A DNA stretch of 55,468 nucleotides from Peribacillus cavernae (GTDB lineage Bacteria > Bacillota > Bacilli > Bacillales > DSM-1321): NCBI RefSeq assembly GCF_003989135.1, contig NZ_RYZZ01000040.1, positions 1 through 55,468 on the forward strand. The letters run 5' to 3'. Below are positions 24,981 to 34,560 of the stretch, one piece after another. Under the pieces are notes generated by a model. That model saw only the letters and a list, made by a program, of their open reading frames with translations, ran no database searches and had not been told where the DNA came from. A program made the translations under genes and the position numbers. The stretch's first letter is position 1. The number at the start of each line of letters is the position of its first letter.

Positions 24981-25850
24981 CTAAAATTGCGCCCGATCGC
25001 ATCTATAAATGTTGTTATCGGCATTCTTAAAAAATTCATGAGCGATTCTAATCATTTCTTCAGGTCTCTCTACAACAGTCCAATGACCGCAATTTTCAAT
25101 TTCTATAAGTCTGGCATGAGGTATAAATTTTATCAAAAGATCTTCGATTAGCTCTGGTGTTAAAATGTCATGACTTCCTTGTGCAACTAGAATTGATATT
25201 TTTGAAAGTAAATCTAGTTTTGCTGTTAAGTCATAGTTATTTAAAATATCTCTTCCTATCGATTGATTAACTAAATTATTAATAGAGATTTTTTCTTTAT
25301 GCTTTAAGGCTTCTCTAGAAAAAACATAATAAGGGTCTAAGATATTCAAAATATCATCCAAAGATGATTCATCAATTTTTAGTTTCTTTTCTAATTCAGA
25401 AAGTTTTACTTTCTCCTGTTCAGAGATTTTTTTCTCTAATTCTTGTCCGAACCTTTCAAACCCCTCTTTTGTAACACCAATTGAAGCAGTTAAAAGTATT
25501 TTGTTTACTCTGCCCGGATACTTAGTTGCATATAGTAAAGCAAGCATTGAACCCCAAGATTCACCGAATAAGTTAATCTTTTGGAGACCTAGTTCTATTC
25601 GCAGTAATTCTAAAGTGTTTACTTCATCCTCCATAGAATAATGATTTTGTTTAGATGGTTCTGATTTACCACAACCTCTTTGATCATATAGAATTAACTT
25701 AAATTGTTGTGATAAAGGAATAACATGGGGTAAAAAAAAACGATGCTCACTTCCAGGAACACCATGGAGAAACAAGATAGGTTCTCCATCACCGATAATA
25801 TTAACATTTAGTCGTTGACCATCTATAGAAATAAATTTTTCACCAGTCAT
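24981..25850 (-). CDS. Alpha/beta hydrolase (proline iminopeptidase-like)
   Basis: A 289-aa alpha/beta hydrolase. HGVPGSEH forms the oxyanion region, DQRGCGKS is the typical proline-iminopeptidase-like strand, and the nucleophile Ser lies in GESWGS (about residues 95-100). Asp in QGSHDIL and His in ENCGHWTV complete the triad. A lid domain lies at about 130-205. GGAGGTAACT precedes the ATG. The substrate may be N-terminal proline peptides or an ester; this cannot be decided here. Confidence 0.83.
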   Translation of the reverse strand: MTGEKFISIDGQRLNVNIIGDGEPILFLHGVPGSEHRFFLPHVIPLSQQFKLILYDQRGCGKSEPSKQNHYSMEDEVNTLELLRIELGLQKINLFGESWGSMLALLYATKYPGRVNKILLTASIGVTKEGFERFGQELEKKISEQEKVKLSELEKKLKIDESSLDDILNILDPYYVFSREALKHKEKISINNLVNQSIGRDILNNYDLTAKLDLLSKISILVAQGSHDILTPELIEDLLIKFIPHARLIEIENCGHWTVVERPEEMIRIAHEFFKNADNNIYRCDRAQF

Positions 25851-25997
25851 AGTTACCTCCTATAATTCCAAGTATTGACTGATTTGTGTTAGGTGCAATT
25901 CTTAATCTCAACTTATATAGATTAGAACATATGGGATGATAGGACATTCTTTTTCTTATATACTTTGCTGTAAGGAAACATTTAGGAGGTTAAAATA

Positions 25998-27797
25998 TTG
26001 AAGCAAACGATTAGAGAGAATTGGAATCTTAATTCATTATACGCCGGTGGGGTTGAATCAGAGAAGCTAAAAGATATAATTACTCGTCTTAATCTTGATA
26101 TTAAGCAGCTATATGAAAAGATTAAAAGTTTTGGTTTACCAATTGAAAGAAGCAAGATCCCAGATCTATTAAATCTTTTTCAGGGTATTCAAGAAGTAAT
26201 GAGTGATTCCCTTGAGGTAGATGAGTTTCTTATTTGTGTTTATTCTGAGAATGTAGAAGACACCAAAGTGTCTAATTTATTGGCAGAAAGCTCAAAAATT
26301 AAAGCAGAACTTGAATCCCTTAAAGTAGAACTCGATCAATTACTAGTTAGACTTCCAGAAAAGATATGGTCAGATTTGCTTCAGCAGGAAGAAGTGAAGG
26401 CTTACCAGTTTTATTTAGAGGAACGTAAACAACATGCGAACAATAAATTACCGTTAGAAATGGAAAAAATGATTAATGATTTATCCGTAAATGGATTTAA
26501 TGGGTGGGGGAATCATTATGATCTTCTGATGTCCAAGCTTAAATTCTTCGAAAAAGATGAGAAAGAAGAAGAGATATCCATTGGCCAGGCTTTAAATCAG
26601 GCTATGTTTTCAAATGACAGATCACAACGTCAAAAAATAGCTCGTTCAATTATTAAAGTGTGTGAAAAACATGCAGATTCTTTTGCTTCTGTTCTTAATC
26701 ATATTACTGGCTATAGATTGGATGTTTATAAAAAGCGTGGTTGGCAGAATGTCCTAACAGAATTATTAGAACAAAATAGAATTAAAGAACAAACGTTACT
26801 TACCTTGGTATCTATCGTAAAGCAAAATAAAGATATTATAAAAACATTTTTAAAACGCAAAGCTCAAGTAGCAAAGCTTGATAAATTAGCGTGGTATGAC
26901 ATTTTAGTCCCAAGCTTCACGACGGAGAAAAAAGTTACCTACACAGAAGCTGCTGAAATTGTGATTACTCAATTTCATAGCTTTCATGAGAAATTAGGCT
27001 TGTTTGCGGAAAAGGCATTTAAAGAAGGTTGGATTGAGGCTGAAAATCGAACAGATAAGACACATGGTGCCTTTTGTGCATCAATGCCACTTTCGAAAGA
27101 AAGCCGCGTATTTCTTACCTTTGGAGGTAATTATCAAGATGTTGTGACACTAGCCCATGAACTCGGGCATGCTTACCATAATTATATTTTGCATGAAGAA
27201 CCAGCCTTCTCACAGCATAAAGGGACTAGTGTAGCAGAAACCGCATCAACTTTTACAGAAAATTTAGTTCTTGATGCTGCCATCGCCCGAGCTTTAAACG
27301 ATGAACAAAAATTATCTTTACTAGAAATGAAAATAACAAATGGTTTGAAGTATCTTGGAATGGTACCTGCTATGTTTGAATTCGAATTGAAATTATACGA
27401 AGAAAGAAAAAAAGGGATGCTAACCGAAAAAGAGATTTCAAATTTGATGAATGAAATGGATAATAACTTATATGGAGATATAGTAAATGAGATTGATTAT
27501 TACAGATGGATAACAATCCCACACTTATATAGCACCGAACAAGCTTTCTATAACATTCCTTATACAATTGGTTTCTTATTTAGTAACGGGATTTATAATT
27601 TGGCCAAGGAACAAGGTACTCTGTTCCCAGCACAATACGATGAGCTCTTACGTAATTCGGGCAGAATGACAGTAGAACAACTAGCAGAGCGTTACCTGAA
27701 CCAAACTGTTGAAGAGAAAAGATTTTGGGAGGCATCTATTCAACCGACAGTAGACGCAATCAACGAATATTTATTGATTACAGAAAAAATGGTTTAA
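25998..27797 (+). CDS. M3 family oligoendopeptidase (PepF-like)
   Basis: A 599-aa zinc metallopeptidase. The M3 active site is HELGHAYHNYIL, with the second ligand region in GTSVAETASTFTENL. It cleaves short peptides in the cytoplasm. The TTG at 25998 follows AGGAGG at eight bases. Codon use is AT-rich like the neighbouring accessory genes. Confidence 0.9.
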   Translation: MKQTIRENWNLNSLYAGGVESEKLKDIITRLNLDIKQLYEKIKSFGLPIERSKIPDLLNLFQGIQEVMSDSLEVDEFLICVYSENVEDTKVSNLLAESSKIKAELESLKVELDQLLVRLPEKIWSDLLQQEEVKAYQFYLEERKQHANNKLPLEMEKMINDLSVNGFNGWGNHYDLLMSKLKFFEKDEKEEEISIGQALNQAMFSNDRSQRQKIARSIIKVCEKHADSFASVLNHITGYRLDVYKKRGWQNVLTELLEQNRIKEQTLLTLVSIVKQNKDIIKTFLKRKAQVAKLDKLAWYDILVPSFTTEKKVTYTEAAEIVITQFHSFHEKLGLFAEKAFKEGWIEAENRTDKTHGAFCASMPLSKESRVFLTFGGNYQDVVTLAHELGHAYHNYILHEEPAFSQHKGTSVAETASTFTENLVLDAAIARALNDEQKLSLLEMKITNGLKYLGMVPAMFEFELKLYEERKKGMLTEKEISNLMNEMDNNLYGDIVNEIDYYRWITIPHLYSTEQAFYNIPYTIGFLFSNGIYNLAKEQGTLFPAQYDELLRNSGRMTVEQLAERYLNQTVEEKRFWEASIQPTVDAINEYLLITEKMV

Positions 27798-27820
27798 TTA
27801 GCTAATAATTAATCTGATCC

Positions 27821-27857
27821 AAAACACCGTCCATAATAATGATAGACGGTGTTTTTT
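27821..27857. terminator. Terminator between pepF-like gene and glcF
   Basis: AAAACACCGTC and GACGGTGTTTT pair around a 13-base loop, with A and T runs on the two sides. It serves both convergent genes. Confidence 0.88.
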
Positions 27858-27890
27858 GGACTTTGAAAAAAACTATAAAGTGGTGATCCG

Positions 27891-29231
27891 CTATTTTATT
27901 ACGGCTTCCTCCCCAGTCGCTTCCAGTAGAAGGTCCACAATATGAACAGCTCTAGCATGACTGGATAACCCTTCTCGCTCCATACCCAGTTTCATTTGTA
28001 ACAAACATCCAGGGTTTGCAGTGACAATCGTCGTCGCATGTGTCGCTTTCGCTTGTTCCATTTTATAGTCTAAAATCTGCATAGACATTTCGGACTCCAC
28101 GATATTATAGATACCAGCTGAACCACAACAACGGTCTGCATCCTTCATTTCCCGATAATCAATGCCTTCGATGGCTTGCATTAATTTTCGTGGGGCAGAA
28201 GCTGTTTTCATGACATTCCTTAGATGGCATGAGTCCTGGTAGGTGATAATTTGGTGCGGCAGCCTAAGATTGATGTTTTTATGAAAATCAACTTCCACCA
28301 GGATTTCGGTGATATCCTTTAATTTATCTTTAAATTCAATTGCACGTTCCTTCCAAAGCTTGTCGTCCTTTAATAGGTGGTCATAATCAATCAGAAAGGC
28401 GCCGCAACCGCCGGCGTTTGTAATGATGTAGTCCACATCCAAATCTTCAAAAGCCTGTATGTTTCTTTTTGCCATCTCTTTTGCGGTAGCTTTTTCGCCG
28501 CTGTGCCCATGCAAGGCACCGCAGCAAGATTGGCTTTTTGGGATGACGATTTCGCATCCGGCAAGCTGCAGCAATTTCATTGTTGCATTATTTGTTTCTA
28601 AAAACATTGTATCCATTAGACAGCCTGTAAAAAAAGCAACTTTTTTCGTTTTTGGTCCCTGAGCTGGCAGATGCTCTGGACGATCCCTCATTTCTTTCAT
28701 GGTTGGAACAGCGGGCAGAATTTTTTCCATCGTTGCCAGGTTGTCCGGCAACAACTTCATAATCCCGGTTTTTCTAGCTGCATTTTGAAGACCGGATCTT
28801 TGATAAAAGCCGAGCAAGCCGGTTATGGTTCTCATCCGGTTTTGATGGGGAAAAAGACCGTTAAAAACGGCTTTGCGAACAGTCCGCACAGGCAGGGAAT
28901 GCTTTTTATTTTGGTTAATGATATCTCTTGCTTCTTCAAGCAAATGTCCGTATTTAACTCCTGATGGACATACAGGTTCACACGCCCGGCAGCCAAGGCA
29001 AAGGTTCAATGAGTGTTCAACATCCTCATCGGGCTCGATTACCCCGTCAACTACAGCTTTCATAAGCGCAATTCTTCCGCGGGGAGAATGGGATTCATTA
29101 AAGCCTGATTCTATATAGGTGGGACAAGATGGCAGGCAAAAACCGCAACGCATACAGTTGAGCAGTTCATTCTCATCCATCCGTTCCTGAAACTGCTTTT
29201 GAATTGCTTCCTGTTCTTTTACTGTCGTCAT
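27891..29231 (-). CDS. glcF: Glycolate oxidase iron-sulfur subunit GlcF
   Basis: A 446-aa subunit with two 4Fe-4S motifs (CMRCGFCLPSCP near residue 25 and CLGCRACEPVCP near residue 77) and two CCG domains (CCGALHGH, CCGSAGIY). It passes electrons from the flavoprotein GlcD to the respiratory chain during glycolate oxidation. Its ATG overlaps the glcD stop. The glcE subunit is absent, as is common in Bacillus. Confidence 0.9.
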   Translation of the reverse strand: MTTVKEQEAIQKQFQERMDENELLNCMRCGFCLPSCPTYIESGFNESHSPRGRIALMKAVVDGVIEPDEDVEHSLNLCLGCRACEPVCPSGVKYGHLLEEARDIINQNKKHSLPVRTVRKAVFNGLFPHQNRMRTITGLLGFYQRSGLQNAARKTGIMKLLPDNLATMEKILPAVPTMKEMRDRPEHLPAQGPKTKKVAFFTGCLMDTMFLETNNATMKLLQLAGCEIVIPKSQSCCGALHGHSGEKATAKEMAKRNIQAFEDLDVDYIITNAGGCGAFLIDYDHLLKDDKLWKERAIEFKDKLKDITEILVEVDFHKNINLRLPHQIITYQDSCHLRNVMKTASAPRKLMQAIEGIDYREMKDADRCCGSAGIYNIVESEMSMQILDYKMEQAKATHATTIVTANPGCLLQMKLGMEREGLSSHARAVHIVDLLLEATGEEAVIK

Positions 29232-30640
29232 TTTGACACCACCACTCGTTTTCTGCTGTCTTTTGCGAACACTTTTCCGGGATTCATGACATTATTTGGA
29301 TCAAGCGCTGTTTTCACAGCCTTCATCGCAGCGATCCCTTCCCTGCCCAGTTTCCATTCCAAATACGGCGCTTTCATCACCCCGACCCCATGCTCACCGG
29401 TAATCGTCCCGCCAAGTTCAATTGCTTTTTCAAAAATTTCAGCAAAGGCCTGTTCAACCCGTTCCATTTCCTCGTGGTTGCGGGCATCTGTCGGACAGGT
29501 TGGATGCAAGTTTCCATCCCCGGCATGTCCAAATGTGCAAATCTTTAGGTTGTACTTTTCAGCAATGTCGTTAATGGCATTAACCATTTTAGATATTTCC
29601 GATCTTGGCACTGTTGCATCTTCCAGTATTGTTGTTGGACTTAGCCGCGCCAAAGCGGAAAGAGCTGTACGGCGGGCTGTGCGAAGCGCTTCTGCTTCTT
29701 CTTCCGATTTGGCTACCTGGACGGAAACAGCCTGCTCCTGTTTGCAGATTTCCTCCATTTTCAGCATATCTCTTTCGACGATCTCTGGTGGCCCGTCTTG
29801 TTCAATCAGTAAAACAGCTTTAACATCAGTTGGCAAGCCGATTTGGGCATAAGCTTCGATCACTTCCAGGGTAGGTTGGTCGATAAATTCCAGGGTAGCA
29901 GGGATGATTTTACTGGCAATGATTTTAGAAACGCTTTTTGCCGCAGCTTCTAAACTTTGATATAGGGCAAGCATTGTTTTCTTGGTCTCGGGTATGGGGA
30001 TCAGTTTTAAAGTAGCTTCAGTAATGATTCCAAGCGTACCTTCAGACCCCACAAATAAACGGGTAAAATCGTATCCCGCGACATCTTTCGCAAGCTTTCC
30101 GCCAGTGCGGATAATATCTCCGTTCGCCAGGACAATTTCGAGCGCCATCACATAGTCCCGAGTCACTCCATATTTGAGTCCTCTCAATCCTCCTGAATTC
30201 TCATTGATATTTCCGCCCATTGTGGAGATTTTCATTGAACCCGGGTCCGGCGGGTAAAACAGCCCTTTGGCTTCAACAGCCTGGATCAAATCAAACGTAA
30301 TCACACCGGGTTGGAGAGTAACCGTTAAGTTTTCTTCATCGATTTCCAATATCTTATTCAAATGCTTAAACAAAAGGACAATGCCGCCTTCTGTTGGGCA
30401 TGTTCCCCCACAAAGATTTGTACCAGAGCCCCGCGGAACGATAGGCACTCCATATTCGTTACATATTTTTACGACTTCTGCGATTTCCTTTGTATTGCGA
30501 GGACTTATAATTGCATCCGGCAATGATTGAAAGTTTGGTGTTGCATCATAGGAATATACCAGGCGCCCTGCTTTTGAATCCTGATAATTTTCATTTCCGA
30601 CAACAGCTGTAAGCTTTTGAGCGATTTCTTTGGTAATCAT
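29228..30640 (-). CDS. glcD: Glycolate oxidase FAD subunit GlcD
   Basis: A 470-aa FAD-linked oxidase. The PCMH-type FAD domain includes VPRGSGTNLCGGTCP and DPGSMKISTMGGNINENSGG, and the C-terminal domain ends with GTITGEHGVGVMK. It oxidises glycolate (or D-lactate) to glyoxylate. Upstream and on the same strand is a CdaR-type regulator gene with its own terminator. A near-match to the CcpA cre site lies in the promoter region. Confidence 0.92.
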   Translation of the reverse strand: MITKEIAQKLTAVVGNENYQDSKAGRLVYSYDATPNFQSLPDAIISPRNTKEIAEVVKICNEYGVPIVPRGSGTNLCGGTCPTEGGIVLLFKHLNKILEIDEENLTVTLQPGVITFDLIQAVEAKGLFYPPDPGSMKISTMGGNINENSGGLRGLKYGVTRDYVMALEIVLANGDIIRTGGKLAKDVAGYDFTRLFVGSEGTLGIITEATLKLIPIPETKKTMLALYQSLEAAAKSVSKIIASKIIPATLEFIDQPTLEVIEAYAQIGLPTDVKAVLLIEQDGPPEIVERDMLKMEEICKQEQAVSVQVAKSEEEAEALRTARRTALSALARLSPTTILEDATVPRSEISKMVNAINDIAEKYNLKICTFGHAGDGNLHPTCPTDARNHEEMERVEQAFAEIFEKAIELGGTITGEHGVGVMKAPYLEWKLGREGIAAMKAVKTALDPNNVMNPGKVFAKDSRKRVVVSK

Positions 30641-30695
30641 AAAAGCCCCCTATTTTAAGCATCTACATTAATACTTAGTTATTGATCCATTAATG

Positions 30696-30711
30696 ATGTA
30701 AGCGTTTCATA
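30696..30711. promoter_or_regulatory. Candidate cre (CcpA) site upstream of glcDF
   Basis: ATGTAAGCGTTTCATA matches WTGNAANCGNWNNCWW at all but one defined base. It lies about 60 bases before the glcD start, where CcpA would repress in good carbon supply. Match only; not tested. Confidence 0.45.
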
Positions 30712-30725
30712 TCTAACTTAAGTAT

Positions 30726-30748
30726 AAAAAAAAGCGGGAGTTCCCGCT
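30726..30748 (-). terminator. Terminator between the CdaR-type gene and glcD
   Basis: On the minus strand AGCGGG and CCCGCT pair around AACT and are followed by eight T. Confidence 0.85.
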
Positions 30749-30782
30749 ATGGATAATCATCTGAAATATGAACGTTCAATCA

Positions 30783-31895
30783 TTAGTTTTTTGTATGATC
30801 ATCTAAAATGATTAATCCTAAGTAAATGGTAAGCAAATCTAAGATATTGCCCGGGTTAAGGCCGGTCAGCTCGTCAATTTTTTTCAGCCTGTAATGGAGG
30901 GTATTGATATGAATGTGTAAAGCTTTCGATGTCCTGGTTAAAGAATGGTTTTGTTGAAATAATTCCCTTATTGTTAAAATAAGCTCACGCTCAGCAAGGA
31001 TAGGGCCAATCGTTCTTTCTAGGAACACGCTTTTCGTCTCGGAACGTAAATCATCAAGAACCATCTCGATGGTAAGGTCTTCGTCAAACAAGATTCTATC
31101 TTCGTGTTTTATTGCCTTTAAAGCACGTTCGGCTTGCTTATATGACTTTTGTAATTGTTCGGGGGGAACCTGTTGTCCGACTCCTATGGGTATAGGAATG
31201 TGCAGGTAGCTTTTCAGAAATTGATGAAACAAAGAGATTCTTCGAAATATATTCCCCTGGTTATCTGCTTCCTTCGTTTCTAGAAGCATCACAAGCCGGT
31301 CATTGCCCCAGCGAATGATAATATCATTGTCCCCCCCGTTATTCCACCTGAAAATCGACTGCCAAATGTCACGATGAACGGGCTGTTGTTGGTTTAATTC
31401 AGCAATGACCACCTGCCTATGTACGGAAAGATCGACATGTAACAATTGGGCTCTATCATAAAAGGCCGGCTTCCATTCTCCCGATTGGACCCAGTCAAAT
31501 ACAAAGGCCTCAAGTGCCCTGGATTGCAGGTCGAGCTGTTCTGAAAAATAGTTTTCCCTGATAAACAATTCCGTCATTTTTCTAAGGATCTCCCCGAAAG
31601 GAGATACCTTTTCAGGATCACCAGTGATTCCAATAACACCGATTACCTCTTTTTGAAAAAAGACTGGAAGGTTGATCCCCGCCTTCACACCTGATAAATG
31701 TTTTTGATCTTCCTCTGTAATGGTTAATTTTTCCGCCTGTTTTGAGGCGATAAGTGCTCCTTCGTGGAAGGTACCAATTCGATTTTGATCTGTACTGGCA
31801 ATGATTGTGCCTTCTGTGTTCACAACAATGATGTCCTCGTCCATCAGCTTTTTTACTTCTTCAATGATTTTTTCAGCAAGCTCAGGCAAGATCAT
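30783..31895 (-). CDS. CdaR-family sugar-diacid/glycolate transcription regulator
   Basis: A 370-aa regulator. The N-terminal diacid recognition domain (DEDIIVVNTEGTIIASTD) senses a small organic acid; a GGDEF-like middle region follows; the C-terminal PucR-type helix-turn-helix is SLTRTSKALHIHINTLHYRLKK. Position upstream of glcDF on the same strand suggests it activates glycolate use. GGGGG precedes the ATG. Confidence 0.87.
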   Translation of the reverse strand: MILPELAEKIIEEVKKLMDEDIIVVNTEGTIIASTDQNRIGTFHEGALIASKQAEKLTITEEDQKHLSGVKAGINLPVFFQKEVIGVIGITGDPEKVSPFGEILRKMTELFIRENYFSEQLDLQSRALEAFVFDWVQSGEWKPAFYDRAQLLHVDLSVHRQVVIAELNQQQPVHRDIWQSIFRWNNGGDNDIIIRWGNDRLVMLLETKEADNQGNIFRRISLFHQFLKSYLHIPIPIGVGQQVPPEQLQKSYKQAERALKAIKHEDRILFDEDLTIEMVLDDLRSETKSVFLERTIGPILAERELILTIRELFQQNHSLTRTSKALHIHINTLHYRLKKIDELTGLNPGNILDLLTIYLGLIILDDHTKN

Positions 31896-31953
31896 GTTTT
31901 TACCCCCAACTGTTTCTCTATCCTTATTATAAAAGAAACAGAAAGAACAGACA

Positions 31954-31984
31954 CAAAAAAATCCAATGCAGCATTGGATTTTTC
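31954..31984. terminator. Terminator after mapB
   Basis: ATCCAAT and ATTGGAT pair around GCAGC, with A and T runs outside. It follows the aminopeptidase stop on the minus strand. Confidence 0.8.
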
Positions 31985-31988
31985 CACC

Positions 31989-32735
31989 TTATTGTTCGGT
32001 CAAGATCAGCGGGCCATCTTTGGTAATCGCGATGGTGTGCTCGTATTGGGCGGAATATTTCCCATCTGCAGTGGATGCTGTCCAGCCATTTGGGTCCCTT
32101 ACTGATTTATAAGTACCGACATTTACCATCGGTTCAATGGTAAACACCATACCCTCTTTAAGCCGGGCCCCTTTATGAGGCAGACCGTAGTGGGGCACTT
32201 CCGGTTTTTCATGAATGACAGCACCTATTCCATGGCCGATGAAGTCTCGTACAACCGAAAAGCCTGCAGACTCCACGTATGCCTGGATCGCATGGCCAAT
32301 GTCGCCAATCCGGTTGCCGTCGACAGCCTGCTCGATCCCCTTGTATAATGATTCCTTCGTAACATCCAGTAAATGCTCCGTTTCTTTTGTTACATCGCCT
32401 ACCCTATACGTCCAGGCAGAGTCGGACAGGGCCCCGTTATAGTTCACAACCATATCAATCGTTACGATATCCCCGTTTTGTAATGGCGATTTCCGCGGGT
32501 AGCCATGGCAGATTTCCTCATTTATACTGGCACAAGTTGCATACTCATACCCTTTATATCCCTTTTGCTCAGGCCTTGCACCCGCTTTACGCAAATAATT
32601 CTCAACAAATTCTTCAATCTCCCATGTAGTAATGCCTGGTGCAATCAATTTAGCGATTTCCCGGTGGCATGCGGCTAAGATTTCACCTGATTTATGCATA
32701 GCCTGGATTTCGCGTTCTGACTTCAATACGATCAA
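31989..32735 (-). CDS. mapB: Type I methionine aminopeptidase (MapB/YflG-like)
   Basis: A 248-aa enzyme removing N-terminal Met from new proteins. Metal ligands lie in DIVTIDMVVNYNG, GHGIGAVIHEKP, TIEPMV and YEHTIAIT, the methionine aminopeptidase order. No N-terminal zinc finger. It lies apart from the ribosomal operon where the main map gene is found, so it is the second Bacillus type, YflG. The TTG start follows AGGAAGTG. Confidence 0.88.
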   Translation of the reverse strand: MIVLKSEREIQAMHKSGEILAACHREIAKLIAPGITTWEIEEFVENYLRKAGARPEQKGYKGYEYATCASINEEICHGYPRKSPLQNGDIVTIDMVVNYNGALSDSAWTYRVGDVTKETEHLLDVTKESLYKGIEQAVDGNRIGDIGHAIQAYVESAGFSVVRDFIGHGIGAVIHEKPEVPHYGLPHKGARLKEGMVFTIEPMVNVGTYKSVRDPNGWTASTADGKYSAQYEHTIAITKDGPLILTEQ

Positions 32736-32893
32736 TCATGACACTTCCTTTATTCAAGATAAACTATATTTCTATTTTACTCCAAATAATCGGGGATATG
32801 AATAGTTAAGGACTGAGGAAGATAAAGTGGAACTTCCATCAGTGGGGGTTTTCTTTACTCCCACTGATGGTTAGTTGAACAAATCGGGAAATT

Positions 32894-32962
32894 ACGGACA
32901 GTTGTCCCACATTTAGACTTCGTGGTTTCTTCTTAGCCTTGAAGTGGGGTCTTACTGTCCGT
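32894..32962. repeat. Hairpin repeat with ACGGACAGT/ACTGTCCGT ends
   Basis: Nine-base perfect ends enclose a second CCCAC/GTGGG stem. The right part, reversed, reads TAACGGACAGTAAGACCCCA, and a near-identical stretch occurs at about 36991-37010 upstream of proA, so this looks like a dispersed repeat family. Confidence 0.55.
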
Positions 32963-33036
32963 TAATGCGCGGCAAATCGTGTGATGAAGTAGTATTACTA
33001 TGGGGGATTAATGATGACTGGTACAAAAAATTAAAA

Positions 33037-33061
33037 AAGCCCCGGCAATGTGGCCGGGGTT
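33037..33061 (-). terminator. Terminator after the PfpI gene
   Basis: AACCCCGGC and GCCGGGGCTT pair on the minus strand around a six-base loop and are followed by TTTTT. Confidence 0.88.
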
Positions 33062-33067
33062 TCGTGC

Positions 33068-33583
33068 TTACTTAAGTAAATTTAGTGATTCACGATTAAA
33101 TGCCGGGATATCCCTCGGGTCACGGCTTGTAACCAGCTGTCCGCCGCAAACGACAACTTCCTCATCCTTATAGGTAGCTCCTGCATATTCCATGTCCACT
33201 TTAATCGATTTGAAGCCTGTTGCGTTTCGTCCCTCTAATGTTTTTGCAGTAATTAACAGCTGCGGACCATGGCAGATGGCAAGTACCGGTTTCTTCTCAT
33301 CCATAAATGACTTGGCAAATGATACAAAACGATCATCCGCACGAAGCTGGTCAGGAGAGAAGCCTCCAGGGATGAATAAAGCATCGAAATCAGCAGGATT
33401 TACATTGTCTATGCTTTCATCAATTGTCACTTTGGCTTCGTTATTTTTACCGGTAACGGTTTTGCCTTTTTCCTTCTCAATCGTAACCACCGTATGGCCA
33501 GCTTCCTCAAATGCTTTTGCAGGTTCTGTGTATTCAACATCCTCAAACATGTTAGTTACAACGCAGGCTATTTTCTTACTCAT
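33068..33583 (-). CDS. DJ-1/PfpI family protein (YfkM/YraA-like)
   Basis: A 171-aa DJ-1/PfpI protein. The nucleophile Cys is in AICHGPQLL (about residue 104), with the acidic partner in FEDVEYTEP and the final loop SRDPRDIPAF. Bacillus YfkM and YraA are the same size; YraA-type proteins act as stress-induced protein deglycase/chaperones. The yfk neighbourhood favours YfkM. AAGGAG precedes the ATG. Confidence 0.85.
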   Translation of the reverse strand: MSKKIACVVTNMFEDVEYTEPAKAFEEAGHTVVTIEKEKGKTVTGKNNEAKVTIDESIDNVNPADFDALFIPGGFSPDQLRADDRFVSFAKSFMDEKKPVLAICHGPQLLITAKTLEGRNATGFKSIKVDMEYAGATYKDEEVVVCGGQLVTSRDPRDIPAFNRESLNLLK

Positions 33584-33795
33584 TATTTATCCATCTCCTT
33601 ATCGTTGATTGAATGAACTCTTACTCTCTTCTTCTTCCCTTTATTATAAAATATAAACGAAAATGAAAAGCCTAACCTTTTCTTCATAACGATCTCTTCA
33701 CAAAATGAACGTTTTACTATATATTAATAAAGGAGATATTTTCAGTTAAAGATATTCGGGTGATTGCGGACTTACCGTTTCGATGCTCTTACTGA

Positions 33796-34560
33796 TCAAT
33801 TCACTCTTGGCATGATTAAGATCTCTACCCTTCGATTCTTCGCACGTCCTTTGTCTGTCTTGTTAGAGGCAACCGGTTTAAATTCCCCATAGCCTTTAGC
33901 GCTGAACGATTCGGGGTTCAGCTTCTCATTTTCAAGCAACATCTTCATAAAGTTGACGGCACGCATAACACTTAAATCCCAGTTTGAGTCATACTGGGAC
34001 GTTTGGATCGGGATATTGTCGGTATGTCCGCTGATGATAATGCTCCTGGGAGGGTTCATGACAAGCAATTCAGAGATATCTCGAGAAATTTTTCGATCTT
34101 CTTCCCTGACATCAGCGCTTCCTGACCCGAACAAGACATTGTCGCGAATCGTGACAAGCAAGCCTTCTTCTGTCAACGATGTGGCTAATTTATTGGTCAG
34201 CTGTTTCTTCTGAATATATTGGTTCACTTTCCGCTGGATTTCGGCCAGTTCCTGTTCCTCTTCCTTTCCCGGAATCCCCTTTCCGCTCTCCTGGTTAACG
34301 CTTTGGTCCATTTCTTTTTTGTTCGTATTAGAAGGGTTATTATTATTAACCGGGCTCTGATAATCCATCACGCCTGTCCCGCCGTTGAAAATCTGATTGA
34401 ATACAGTTGATAACTGTTTGAACTTATTGGCATCAACTGAACTGGTTGCAAACAAGACAATAAACAAAGCGAGCAGCAGTGTTAAGATATCAGCATATGG
34501 AACTAACCATGATTCATCTACATGCTCTTCATGCCTTTTCTGTTTTTTCCGCTTAGCCAT
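33796..34560 (-). CDS. motB: Flagellar stator protein MotB
   Basis: A 254-aa MotB. One membrane helix carries the proton-binding Asp (PYADILTLLLALFIVLFATS). The C-terminal OmpA-like domain binds peptidoglycan (IIISGHTDNIPI, NWDLSVMRAVNFM, NRRVEILI). The plug/linker region contains Asn/Gly-rich residues (about 75-105). Its start overlaps motA by eight bases. With MotA it forms the ion channel that drives flagellar rotation. Confidence 0.93.
   Translation of the reverse strand: MAKRKKQKRHEEHVDESWLVPYADILTLLLALFIVLFATSSVDANKFKQLSTVFNQIFNGGTGVMDYQSPVNNNNPSNTNKKEMDQSVNQESGKGIPGKEEEQELAEIQRKVNQYIQKKQLTNKLATSLTEEGLLVTIRDNVLFGSGSADVREEDRKISRDISELLVMNPPRSIIISGHTDNIPIQTSQYDSNWDLSVMRAVNFMKMLLENEKLNPESFSAKGYGEFKPVASNKTDKGRAKNRRVEILIMPRVN

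Larger units (their letters stand above)
32736..33067. other. Intergenic region with two large hairpins
   Basis: No gene is supported. An 11-pair stem CCATCAGTGGG/CCCACTGATGG spans 32836-32870. A second structure spans 32894-32962, listed separately. A terminator for the PfpI gene lies at 33037-33061. Confidence 0.6.
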
